The notes under the pieces were generated by a model. It saw only the letters and a list, made by a program, of their open reading frames with translations. It was not told where the DNA came from and did not search any database. Made by a program: the position numbers and the translations under genes. DNA of 64,000 bases from Bacteroidetes bacterium 2013_40CM_41_45 (GTDB lineage Bacteria > Bacteroidota > Bacteroidia > AKYH767-A > 2013-40CM-41-45), in contig NGFH01000009.1 in NCBI GenBank assembly GCA_002215675.1, positions 237,501-301,500 on the forward strand. Reading direction: 5' to 3'. Numbering within the stretch: the stretch's first letter is position 1; every line of letters begins with the position of its first letter. Shown here piece after piece: positions 34,223 through 42,708 of the stretch.

Positions 34223-34902
34223 TATTTGCCCCTGTTGGGCGAAGTTTCGTGTGCGAGCCAATGCCTTAGCCAACTTCGCCCGTTATAAAGCACGGATAAA
34301 AGTATAACAGAATTCCCGCCCTCTGGGCATAGCCCCGATTGAGGGGAGAAATTTTATCTCACCCCTTTCATCTCCTCTCCTTGAGGAGAGGGGATATTTT
34401 CTGCGCAGCACGCGAACGGATTCCTCATTCTCCGTCAGCTGACGGATCATTCGGAATGACAATAATTATTATAAGGCAGTAGAGTCGGGCAAGCCCGACT
34501 AAGTTAACCCCGTACGTGCCTGTCATTCCGAGGACGCATTTTGCGGACGAGGAATCTGTTTGTATAACGCAATAACCCTTCGACTCCGCTCAGGGTGACG
34601 GTTGTGAAAATTCCCGCCCCTTGAGCATAGCCCCGATTGAGGGGAGCTCCGCGACCCGAAAGCGGGCAGAACAGTTGAGATTGTTGAAAAAGTTTGGCTT
34701 CAAAACGCCTCATCCTAAATCCTTCTCCAGAGGAGAAGGACTTGCAGCTTTATTTGTATTTTGGACACCCCTCTCTTTTAGGAGAGGGGACGGGGGTGAG
34801 GTTAATCTTGTGCTTCAAATTCACTCCAATATTACCCTCCGAATTCCTATCTTCGCGCCCGACCAATAATTCTGAATTCTGCATTCTTAATTCTTAATTC
34901 CC
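34223..34902. repeat. Repeat-rich intergenic region before carB
   Basis: No gene is visible in about 680 bases. Present are: an inverted repeat GGGCGAAGTT/AACTTCGCCC (34237-34281), which may end the preceding transcript; a 40-bp direct repeat with 36 matches (34311-34350 and 34610-34648, core CATAGCCCCGATTGAGGGG); two inverted copies of a CATTCCGA...GAGGAATC element (34417-34460 and 34521-34558) with different centres, one being the palindrome TCCGTCAGCTGACGGA (34431-34446); CCTCTCC/GGAGAGGGG hairpins; and an AATTC-rich tract (34869-34900). Confidence 0.7.
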
Positions 34903-37806
34903 TTGCCCAAAGATTCGTCCATAAAATCCGTCCTCATCATAGGCAGCGGCCCCATCATTATCGGGCAGGCATGCGAATTTGATTACAGCGGCTCTCAAGC
35001 TGCGCGCTCGCTCCGCGAAGAGGGCATTGAAGTGGCGCTCATCAACTCCAATCCCGCCACCATTATGACCGACCCGGTAACGGCTGACCATATTTACCTG
35101 CTACCGCTTACCACCGATTCTCTTATAAAGATTCTTGAGGAAAGCGCATCCGGCAATTACAAGCGGAAAATTGATGCCGTGCTTCCAACCATGGGCGGAC
35201 AAACCGCACTGAACCTTTGCAAGGAAGCCGATGAGCTGGGCATCTGGAAAAAATACGGGGTAAAAATTATTGGCGTAAACATTGACGCCATTGAGACCAC
35301 CGAGAACCGCGAGGCATTCCGGTCGCTTATGAAAAAAATTGGCATGGGTGTTCCCGAATCGCGCGTTGCCAATTCTTTCCTGGAAGGAAAAGAGATAGCG
35401 CAGGAAATCGGTTTCCCGCTGGTGATTCGCCCGTCTTATACGTTGGGCGGAACAGGCGGAAGCATGGTGCTGAAGAAAGAAGAATTTGACGAAGCGCTGA
35501 CGCGGGGTATTCATGCGTCGCCCATACACGAAGTGCTGATTGAGAAAGCCGTCATAGGCTGGAAAGAATACGAGCTGGAACTTTTGCGCGACAATAACGA
35601 CAACGTGATTATCATCTGCTCCATCGAGAACATGGACCCGATGGGAATTCACACGGGCGACTCCATCACCATTGCTCCTGCAATGACTTTGTCTGACACA
35701 GCTTACCAGCACATGCGTAACAGCGCGATTAGGATGATGCGCTCCATAGGCAAATTTGCGGGCGGCTGCAACGTACAGTTCGCTATGCATCCCGAAACAG
35801 AAGAGTTGATTGCGGTGGAAATAAATCCGCGCGTGTCTCGTTCGTCTGCGCTTGCTTCCAAGGCGACAGGTTATCCCATCGCCAAGATTGCAGCGAAGCT
35901 TGCCATTGGTTATAACCTTGATGAGCTCCAGAATCAAATTACAAAATCTACATCAGCATATTTTGAACCGACACTTGATTACGTGGTAGTAAAAATTCCG
36001 CGCTGGAATTTTGATAAGTTCCCCGGCAGCGACCGCCAGCTTGGCTTGCAGATGAAATCGGTTGGTGAAGTGATGGCAATTGGAAGGAGCTTTATAGAGG
36101 CGCTGCAGAAAGCATGTCAGTCGCTGGAAATAAATCGTCATGGTCTTGGCGCTGACGGCAGCCATTGGACAAAGGTGGAAGAGATTGTGAAAAGCCTTGA
36201 GCATCCATCGTGGGACAGAGTGTTTCACATCAAGGATGCTTTCAAGCTGGGTGTGCCGGTGCAGTCGGTTTATAACCTTACCAAGATTGACAAATGGTTT
36301 TTGGTTGAAATACAAAATCTTGTTTTCCTGGAAGAGAAATTAAGAAAATTCTCCCTGGCGAATTCATCTCCTGGCGGACATTCTCTCGACAATGTCCCCA
36401 AAGATTTTTTCCTTGAGTTAAAACAAAAAGGATATTCCGATGCCCAGATTGCTTTTGTACTTGGCAACGTAACGGAAGAGGAAGTGTGCGAGCAAAGAAA
36501 AAAACTTGACATCAGACGCGTTTACAAAATGGTGGACACCTGTGCGGCTGAGTTTCCTGCAGGGACACCTTATTATTATTCTACGTTTGAAAATGAGTTC
36601 CAGGTAGAGGGGCAAAGGAATAGGGCAGCGGAGAATGAGTCAATAGTTTCAAATAAAAAGAAAGTCATCGTTCTCGGTTCAGGTCCGAACAGAATAGGGC
36701 AGGGGATAGAATTCGATTACAGTTGCGTGCATGGCGTTCTCGCAGCGCGCGAATCCGGTTACGAGGCGATTATGATTAACTGTAATCCCGAAACCGTGAG
36801 CACTGACTTCGACATAGCAGACAAGCTTTATTTTGAGCCCGTCAACTGGGAACATATTTATGAAATCATAGAATATGAAAAACCCGAAGGCGTTATCGTT
36901 CAGCTTGGTGGACAAACCGCATTGAAGCTGGCAAAGCGTCTCACTGAAAAAGGAATAAAAATTATCGGCACTTCGTTCGATGCTATGGACATTGCCGAAG
37001 ACCGCGGGCGTTTTTCTGATTTGCTAAAAGAACTTAATATACCATATCCACTTTACGGAGTTGCAGAGAGTGCTGAAGAAGCAATTGAAGTGGCACATCG
37101 TGTCGGCTACCCATTGCTGGTGCGTCCGTCTTATGTATTGGGCGGACAGGGAATGAGCATTGTTATTAACGATGAAGAGTTGGAGAAAGCCGTCATCAAG
37201 CTTCTCAAGAACATGCCGGGCAACCGCGTGCTCATCGACCACTTCCTTGACCGTGCTGAAGAATGCGAAGCCGATATCATCTTTGACGGAGAAGAAATGC
37301 AAATCATCGGGTTAATGGAACACATTGAACCGGCAGGAATTCATTCAGGCGATTCATATGCAGTGCTTCCTCCATTTAATCTCACAGCTCACGTGGTAAG
37401 GCAGATGGAAGAACACTCAAACAAAATTGCGCGAGCCCTCGATGTGCGCGGACTGCTCAACATTCAGTTCGTGGTTAAGAATGAAAAAGTGTATGTGATT
37501 GAAGCTAATCCCCGTGCATCGCGCACCGTGCCGTTCATTGCCAAGGCATATAAGATTCCATACATCAACATCGCAACTAAAATTATGCTGGGTGTAAACA
37601 AATTAGGTGACTTTAAAATAAAACCAAAGATGGAAGGTTACGCCATCAAAGTTCCCGTCTTTTCTTTCGACAAATTCCCTAACGTGAACAAAGAACTTGG
37701 TCCTGAAATGAAATCTACAGGCGAAGCAATTTACTTCATCAAAGATATTGACGACCCGTATTTCCGAAATCTGTATAAGGAGAAGTCGATGTACTTGAGC
37801 AGGTAG
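34903..37806 (+). CDS. carB: Carbamoyl-phosphate synthase large subunit (short form)
   Basis: A 967-residue enzyme making carbamoyl phosphate for pyrimidine and arginine synthesis. Both halves start with the synthase motif (LIIGSGPIIIGQACEFDYSG and VLGSGPNRIGQGIEFDYS), and both ATP-grasp domains are complete (RPSYTLGGTGGS, RPSYVLGGQGMS). The protein ends at FSFDKFPNVNKELGPEMKST plus about 30 residues, so the C-terminal MGS-like allosteric domain of E. coli CarB is missing; this short form is known in flavobacteria. The start is TTG. No carA is in the window. Confidence 0.95.
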   Translation: MPKDSSIKSVLIIGSGPIIIGQACEFDYSGSQAARSLREEGIEVALINSNPATIMTDPVTADHIYLLPLTTDSLIKILEESASGNYKRKIDAVLPTMGGQTALNLCKEADELGIWKKYGVKIIGVNIDAIETTENREAFRSLMKKIGMGVPESRVANSFLEGKEIAQEIGFPLVIRPSYTLGGTGGSMVLKKEEFDEALTRGIHASPIHEVLIEKAVIGWKEYELELLRDNNDNVIIICSIENMDPMGIHTGDSITIAPAMTLSDTAYQHMRNSAIRMMRSIGKFAGGCNVQFAMHPETEELIAVEINPRVSRSSALASKATGYPIAKIAAKLAIGYNLDELQNQITKSTSAYFEPTLDYVVVKIPRWNFDKFPGSDRQLGLQMKSVGEVMAIGRSFIEALQKACQSLEINRHGLGADGSHWTKVEEIVKSLEHPSWDRVFHIKDAFKLGVPVQSVYNLTKIDKWFLVEIQNLVFLEEKLRKFSLANSSPGGHSLDNVPKDFFLELKQKGYSDAQIAFVLGNVTEEEVCEQRKKLDIRRVYKMVDTCAAEFPAGTPYYYSTFENEFQVEGQRNRAAENESIVSNKKKVIVLGSGPNRIGQGIEFDYSCVHGVLAARESGYEAIMINCNPETVSTDFDIADKLYFEPVNWEHIYEIIEYEKPEGVIVQLGGQTALKLAKRLTEKGIKIIGTSFDAMDIAEDRGRFSDLLKELNIPYPLYGVAESAEEAIEVAHRVGYPLLVRPSYVLGGQGMSIVINDEELEKAVIKLLKNMPGNRVLIDHFLDRAEECEADIIFDGEEMQIIGLMEHIEPAGIHSGDSYAVLPPFNLTAHVVRQMEEHSNKIARALDVRGLLNIQFVVKNEKVYVIEANPRASRTVPFIAKAYKIPYINIATKIMLGVNKLGDFKIKPKMEGYAIKVPVFSFDKFPNVNKELGPEMKSTGEAIYFIKDIDDPYFRNLYKEKSMYLSR

Positions 37807-37914
37807 GAGTAGGGAGTTCGGAGACAAGTGCGGAAAACTGCCATGCAACCTTAGCAGGAGGATTTACATCTTTCTGCTGACAGTTATTTCTTAACCCCCA
37901 AACATCTTTCCTTT

Positions 37915-39450
37915 ATGAAAAAGACTCTACTCTTTTTTTGCCTCCGCTTTTGTTTTATTTCAGCTTATGCACAACCAACATCCTATTTCAAAGTGGCCAA
38001 TACCGGCACGCTCATGAAGATTGAGAGAGTAAGCACGGGTGGATATATCACTCTCGGTACCGACAGCAATTTCAAGCTACAGGTAATACGCTGCGACAAT
38101 AATTTTACCCCGCTATGGAACTTTAAATTTACTGATGCAAATATGACGGCAGGTTTTCCCGCTATTGTTGAAGCCAATGATGGCAGTTTCTTCGTGATGG
38201 CTAAATCATACGCACACAGCAACTGTACAGCGATAATAAAATTGAGCAGCATGGGAGTAATGCTTTGGCAAAAGGATTATTATGAAGCGAATGGAAATTT
38301 TTTCTCCTGGGCAATTTCCAAAGCAAGCGGAGCAGATAATGGCTTTGTCGTCAGCGCAGGAAACAATTACATTATCAAATGCGATCCGTCCGGAAACATA
38401 GAGTGGCAAAAACAATATTATTATCCTCTTACAACTGGTGGCATTACATGCTATAGTATTTTACCCGAAGGGAATAATTATGTCGTGTCTTCGAGCTATA
38501 ACATTAATTCCCTGCTCACATTCCGTATTGATTCAGCCGGGGGGATTCTATCATATACGGCATACACATATAGCTCCATGCAAATTTTGCCTACACGCAT
38601 GGTTAGGCTTAACAGCACAGGCGGCTATGCCATCCTGGGAAATTACAACAACACCAATAACAATCAAACACAGTTTCTTGCCATACTGAACAGTGCGTTA
38701 GCGATAACTTCTTTCAACGAGCTCACCATCTCAGGCTACACCCAGTTCGAGCTGCATGACATTGCTGCCATCAATAACGGCCAGAACCTTATCATGGACG
38801 GGAGCATCTATAATAATTCAGCTTTTTATATCGCAACTATGAATGTGTCTAACACGGGCACTATTGTGTGGAAACACCTTGCAACGGGGAACTCAGGAAT
38901 GCCAAATCTTAATGTTGAGTTTCAAGGAGTAACTTCACTTGGCAACAGCACCGTTCATGTGGGGTTTGGATATAATGAAGGAGCGGTGGTGAGCATCCTG
39001 GACTCTGCAGGGAATGGGTTGTGCAACACCTTGCTGTTCAATGTTACTAATGTCCCCCGGACTCTTGCATTGCAAAGCTCAACCCTTATTCCAATTACAA
39101 GCAATGCAGTTGCTGCGACAGCTACCTATGTTTACAATACGAATGTATTTTTTAACCAACATGTTTACTGTGGTTCATTGCCTTTATCAGTCAATGAGAA
39201 TGAAAACGATATTGAACTGACTATTTTTCCTAATCCAGCCACAACTGCATTTACGATTTCAGACTTACCATTTACGATTTCAAATATTGAAATGTACAAT
39301 GTACTTGGAGAAAAAGTTTTTTCTCAACCCGTAGCTGATAACCAGAAACAAGTAACAATTGACGTTTCTCATATCGCCCCCGGCATTTATTTTGTGAGGT
39401 TAACAGACGCGAAGAGTTCCATTACACAGAAAGTGGTTGTGCAGCGTTAG
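37915..39450 (+). CDS. T9SS type A sorting-domain protein with beta-propeller-like repeats
   Basis: A 511-residue secreted protein. Signal peptide 1-19 is followed by repeated blades (GGYITLGTDSNFKL, ADNGFVVSAGNNYIIKCD, TGGYAILGNYNN), resembling the delta-60 or WD40-like repeats of Bacteroidota surface proteins, then a type A CTD (IFPNPATTAFTI). The CTD carries the low-complexity tract 39250-39282 (FTISDLPFTIS). It is similar in design to the protein at 57855-59396. Its role is unknown. Confidence 0.8.
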   Translation: MKKTLLFFCLRFCFISAYAQPTSYFKVANTGTLMKIERVSTGGYITLGTDSNFKLQVIRCDNNFTPLWNFKFTDANMTAGFPAIVEANDGSFFVMAKSYAHSNCTAIIKLSSMGVMLWQKDYYEANGNFFSWAISKASGADNGFVVSAGNNYIIKCDPSGNIEWQKQYYYPLTTGGITCYSILPEGNNYVVSSSYNINSLLTFRIDSAGGILSYTAYTYSSMQILPTRMVRLNSTGGYAILGNYNNTNNNQTQFLAILNSALAITSFNELTISGYTQFELHDIAAINNGQNLIMDGSIYNNSAFYIATMNVSNTGTIVWKHLATGNSGMPNLNVEFQGVTSLGNSTVHVGFGYNEGAVVSILDSAGNGLCNTLLFNVTNVPRTLALQSSTLIPITSNAVAATATYVYNTNVFFNQHVYCGSLPLSVNENENDIELTIFPNPATTAFTISDLPFTISNIEMYNVLGEKVFSQPVADNQKQVTIDVSHIAPGIYFVRLTDAKSSITQKVVVQR

Positions 39451-39529
39451 AGATTTTTCTATCTCAGTCCAACTAATTTTGGACAGATTTTTTCTATTCT
39501 TCTTTTATTTCTTTCCTGTCATCAAGCGG

Positions 39530-39578
39530 GTTATCGATAACATATGTTCATGTATCGAATAATTATTACGGTTATCGA
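39530..39578 (+). promoter_or_regulatory. Phased TATCGA boxes upstream of hsp20
   Basis: TATCGA occurs at 39532, 39553 and 39573, that is at 21- and 20-base spacing (two helical turns). The first lies in the perfect 12-bp palindrome GTTATCGATAAC (39530-39541). The hsp20 ATG is at 39728. Equal helical phasing suggests cooperative binding of a regulator to one face of the DNA. No known box was matched. Confidence 0.4.
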
Positions 39579-39727
39579 AATTATAGCCTTACAAGAAAGT
39601 GATGGAATAATTTTGAATTGTGACTCGGCTTTTTAATTATTAAAAATCCCCCTGTACATTCCGGGACGAGTCCACAGTTAATAGTTCACTAATTCATATT
39701 TTATAAACCATTTAATTCTTAAACAAA

Positions 39728-40186
39728 ATGAACACCTTAACAAAAGCTCCATCTCGAAGCATGCGCCCTTACACCGGTTCATGGCTTAGCCCATTCGACC
39801 GTTTTTTTAATGACGATATTTTTAATGTATGGAATGTTAATACTCCGGCAACAGTTCCTTCTATTAACATAAGAGAAGAAAAAGATAAATATAAAGTAGA
39901 GCTGGCAGCACCCGGTTTGAAAAAGGATGATTTTAATATTGATGTCGATGGCAATGTAGTAACCATTTCATGTGATAAGGAAATGGAAACAAAAAAAAGT
40001 GACAAGGAAAATGGCTATACGCGCTGGGAATATGACTATTCTTCTTTTTCGCGTTCATTCTCTTTGCCTGATTATGCGGACACTGATAAAATTACCGCTA
40101 AATATAACGATGGAATTCTGCATGTTGAGATTCCTAAAAAACCTGAAGCCGCAAAGCTCACTCCTCATAAAGTAAATGTTCAATAG
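39728..40186 (+). CDS. Small heat shock protein (Hsp20/alpha-crystallin)
   Basis: A 152-residue ATP-independent chaperone. The alpha-crystallin domain spans about 45-145: INIREEKDKYKVELAAPGLK, DFNIDVDGNVVTIS and the closing YNDGILHVEIPKK with the A/G-x-L signature. The N-terminus (RPYTGSWLSPFDRFFND) is typical of bacterial Hsp20. It binds unfolding proteins in the cytoplasm. It heads a small group with the DUF6799 and YceI genes and is probably stress-induced. Confidence 0.93.
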   Translation: MNTLTKAPSRSMRPYTGSWLSPFDRFFNDDIFNVWNVNTPATVPSINIREEKDKYKVELAAPGLKKDDFNIDVDGNVVTISCDKEMETKKSDKENGYTRWEYDYSSFSRSFSLPDYADTDKITAKYNDGILHVEIPKKPEAAKLTPHKVNVQ

Positions 40187-40214
40187 CATATAGGTGCAAA
40201 AAAAAGCGGGTGTC

Positions 40215-40568
40215 ATGAAACATATTCTTGTAATTGCTGGTTGCATTTTCATTTTAAAAGTATTCTCACCTGGTACTTCACCAATGTTAAGTTCAGCGTC
40301 CGTTGGAAAACTTAAGGAAAGGACCGGCGGAGAATGGAAAGATAAATATTGCGCTTCGCTAAAGGAGGGTAACATCATTGTTATGAATGGAAAAGCAGAG
40401 CTTGTTGTAAATGTTACGCTGGAGAACGGAAGTAAAATCACTACAGATGGTTACGTAATAAAAAAAGATGGAACAAAAACCGCCCTGAAAAACGGGGATT
40501 GTGTTGACAAGGCGGGTACTATTATTCAGAGTAAGAAAAGCAAGGAAAGTAATAGCGAAAAAAAATGA
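40215..40568 (+). CDS. DUF6799 domain exported protein
   Basis: A 117-residue protein with an N-terminal hydrophobic signal (HILVIAGCIFILKVF) and a DUF6799-like repeat (GNIIVMNGKAELV, then GSKITTDGYVIKKDGTKTALKNGDCVDKAG). A lysine- and serine-rich tail follows. The ATG at 40215 is preferred to a GTG at 40194. It overlaps the YceI gene by four bases (ATGA), indicating translational coupling. The function of the domain is unknown. Confidence 0.75.
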   Translation: MKHILVIAGCIFILKVFSPGTSPMLSSASVGKLKERTGGEWKDKYCASLKEGNIIVMNGKAELVVNVTLENGSKITTDGYVIKKDGTKTALKNGDCVDKAGTIIQSKKSKESNSEKK

Positions 40569-41296
40569 TTTCAAATAAATCAGCTGTGAAAAAATTTATT
40601 TATTTATCCGCTATTGCATTCTGCTTTGCGGTAGCATGTAATCCACCTAAGAGCGACAAGGCAAAAACTACCGAAGCAAAAGAAGAAGCCAAAAATCCTA
40701 CCGGCGAGTCTTATAGAGTGGATGCAGCGGCAAGCAAGATTGAATGGATAGGCACCAAAGTGAGCGGTTATCATACGGGGACAGTTAATGTAAAAAGTGG
40801 CGAGTTGATGGTTACCAACGGTATGGTGACTGCAGGAAACTTTGTGATTGATATGACAACGATTGTTGCAACGGGCCCCGAGCAGGTAAGTGAAGCCAAC
40901 TGCAAAAAGCTGACCGGGCATTTACAGAGTTCAGACTTTTTTGATGTACAGAAATTCCCTGGGGCAACGTTTGCTATAACAGGTGTAAAACCATCTTCGG
41001 GACAGATGAGTGAGCCCGATGACCCGCGGCAGGAAAAGCTAAAAGGATATAAGGTTACCAATCCAACACACACGGTGAGCGGCAATCTCACCATTAAAGG
41101 AATCACCAAGAATATTGAGTTTCCTGCACGGCTAACCATAAGCAATAACGTTTTGGAGGCAACAGCTAAGTTCAATGTAAACCGCAAGGACTGGGGAGTT
41201 GTTTATCCTGGCCAGCCCGATGATTTAATCCGTGATGAAATTCACCTTGGAATTTATCTGAAGGCAAACAGAAATGAATCATTGACAGATAAATAA
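40565..41296 (+). CDS. YceI family lipoprotein
   Basis: A 243-residue lipoprotein. The signal ends in FAVACN (lipobox, Cys at about 20). The YceI lipocalin-like barrel covers about 48-238: YRVDAAASKIEWIGTKVSG, then HLQSSDFFDVQKFPGATFAI, HTVSGNLTIKGITKNIEFPA and KDWGVVYPGQPDDLI. YceI proteins bind isoprenoid-like lipids in the periplasm and are often stress-induced, which fits the Hsp20 context. Confidence 0.92.
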   Translation: MISNKSAVKKFIYLSAIAFCFAVACNPPKSDKAKTTEAKEEAKNPTGESYRVDAAASKIEWIGTKVSGYHTGTVNVKSGELMVTNGMVTAGNFVIDMTTIVATGPEQVSEANCKKLTGHLQSSDFFDVQKFPGATFAITGVKPSSGQMSEPDDPRQEKLKGYKVTNPTHTVSGNLTIKGITKNIEFPARLTISNNVLEATAKFNVNRKDWGVVYPGQPDDLIRDEIHLGIYLKANRNESLTDK

Positions 41297-41362
41297 TGCC
41301 TGAAAAGAAAACCTTCTCGTAGAAGTTTTAAATTGATAAAGCAATAATCGATTTTCCTGAAA

Positions 41363-41524
41363 TTAAATATCGCGCTTTTTTCCTCCGCCAATTAATCTAA
41401 GGAGAACAGAAATAATAGCAAGCACAAGAAGAATATGAATTAATCCTCCTGCATTGTAACCTAACCAGCCAATCAGCCACGCAATTACGAGGATAACGGC
41501 AATTAAATAAAGTAGACTGTTCAT
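41363..41524 (-). CDS. Lmo0937-type small membrane protein
   Basis: A 53-residue protein with two membrane helices: LLYLIAVILVIAWLIGWLGY, then a GGLIH turn and ILLVLAIISVLLRLIG, ending GGGKKRDI. This is the Lmo0937/DUF5670 pattern seen in many stress-related small membrane proteins of Bacteroidota. It is on the strand opposite to the hsp20 group and upstream of nothing obvious; its function is unknown. Confidence 0.8.
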   Translation of the reverse strand: MNSLLYLIAVILVIAWLIGWLGYNAGGLIHILLVLAIISVLLRLIGGGKKRDI

Positions 41525-41659
41525 AAAATATTGTTTTTGTTCACATTATAAATTGAAATTACCTTGCCATAATATTGTATGATGCTATAAGATGTTTTTA
41601 TTCTAAAATATTGTAGACCGCATTCCTCAGAAATGGGGAACACGTACCTCAAAAAATCA

Positions 41660-42598
41660 TTATGTATTAGCATCTGCAACAGGAGCAACCTCACGCTCAA
41701 TTTCTCTTTTTTCTACTCGCACCGCATACGTGTTGGGAACAATTGATTTACCATAGAGACGTGCGTAAACTTTAGTAAACTCTGCACCGAAGTATAAAAT
41801 AATGCTCGAGTAATAAACCCAAAGCATTATAATAATAAGAGAGCCGGCTGCACCGTAAATATCCGGCACGTGAGAATTACCAAGATAGGCCCCGATAGCA
41901 AATTTTCCCAGCATAAATAAAAAAGCAGTAAAAGCAGCGCCCTTTAATCCATCCCAAAGATTAACCTTGCCATCGGGAAGTGTTTTAAAGATGATGGTAA
42001 ACAAAAGTGTGATGACAATAAAAACTGTGATGAGGTTAAGAATATAAAACACTTCTACAATTTGAAAATCGAAATATGCCTGCAGCCGCGTACTGAACAC
42101 ATCAAGCAGCGCGCTGATGATGAGAGAAACCATCATGAGAAAACCGATAGTAATAATCATGGAAAAGGAAAGTATGCGGTTAATAAGCCACTTGAGCCAA
42201 CCGCGTTTGGGTTTTGCTTTGATGCCCCATATGTAATTAATGGAATTCTGAATTTCACCGAAGACACCCGTAGCGCCCAGTATCAACGCAACGGTGCTTA
42301 CAATGGTGGCGAACCTGGAATTGCCTGAGACTTGAACGTGTTTAATGATTTCCTGGATTTGAATTGCCGTTGAAGGGCCGACTAATTTTTGTATCTGCCC
42401 ATAGATTTGACCTTCAATGGCATCTTTTCCAAAAAAGAACCCGCTGAAAGAGATGATGATAATAATAATGGGTGGCATCGAGAAAAAAGTGTAATACGAT
42501 AGAGATGCGCTCCATGTAACCGCGCTGTCATGAATAAATTCAGGGACGGCTTTTTTGAATGTCTGCCATAATTGGGTGAAAAAAGATTTCAATTTCAT
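41660..42598 (-). CDS. YihY/virulence factor BrkB family membrane protein
   Basis: A 312-residue inner-membrane protein with about six helices and the family start (WQTFKKAVPEFIHDSAVTWSA, then LSYYTFFSMPPIIIIIISF). GVFGEIQNSINYIWGIK and SLIIIMLWVYYSSIILYFGAEFTKVYA are typical of YihY. An in-frame ATG 24 codons upstream exists; the start at 42598 matches the family better. The exact role is unknown; it is not an RNase BN despite old labels. Confidence 0.9.
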   Translation of the reverse strand: MKLKSFFTQLWQTFKKAVPEFIHDSAVTWSASLSYYTFFSMPPIIIIIISFSGFFFGKDAIEGQIYGQIQKLVGPSTAIQIQEIIKHVQVSGNSRFATIVSTVALILGATGVFGEIQNSINYIWGIKAKPKRGWLKWLINRILSFSMIITIGFLMMVSLIISALLDVFSTRLQAYFDFQIVEVFYILNLITVFIVITLLFTIIFKTLPDGKVNLWDGLKGAAFTAFLFMLGKFAIGAYLGNSHVPDIYGAAGSLIIIMLWVYYSSIILYFGAEFTKVYARLYGKSIVPNTYAVRVEKREIEREVAPVADANT

Positions 42599-42708
42599 AG
42601 CGATTCTAAGCAAACATGACGCCAGTTTTTGTTTTACATTCTTCGCTGCAAGTGTTTCATAAAAAAACATGAAGAAGCTTTTCGCGAATTTTTATTTTTT
42701 TATCTTTC

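Noticed and set aside
34223-34902. An insertion sequence in the repeat-rich region before carB
   Set aside because: No transposase frame, not even degraded, and no pair of terminal repeats bounding a unit; only short repeats are present.
35101-35937. A 278-codon minus-strand frame inside carB
   Set aside because: Antisense to an intact, highly conserved gene; length is explained by carB codon use.
39250-39282. A frameshift or assembly error in the T9SS CTD because of the repeat tract
   Set aside because: The frame is intact through the tract and the rest of the CTD is normal, as in three other genes; it is treated as a real feature.
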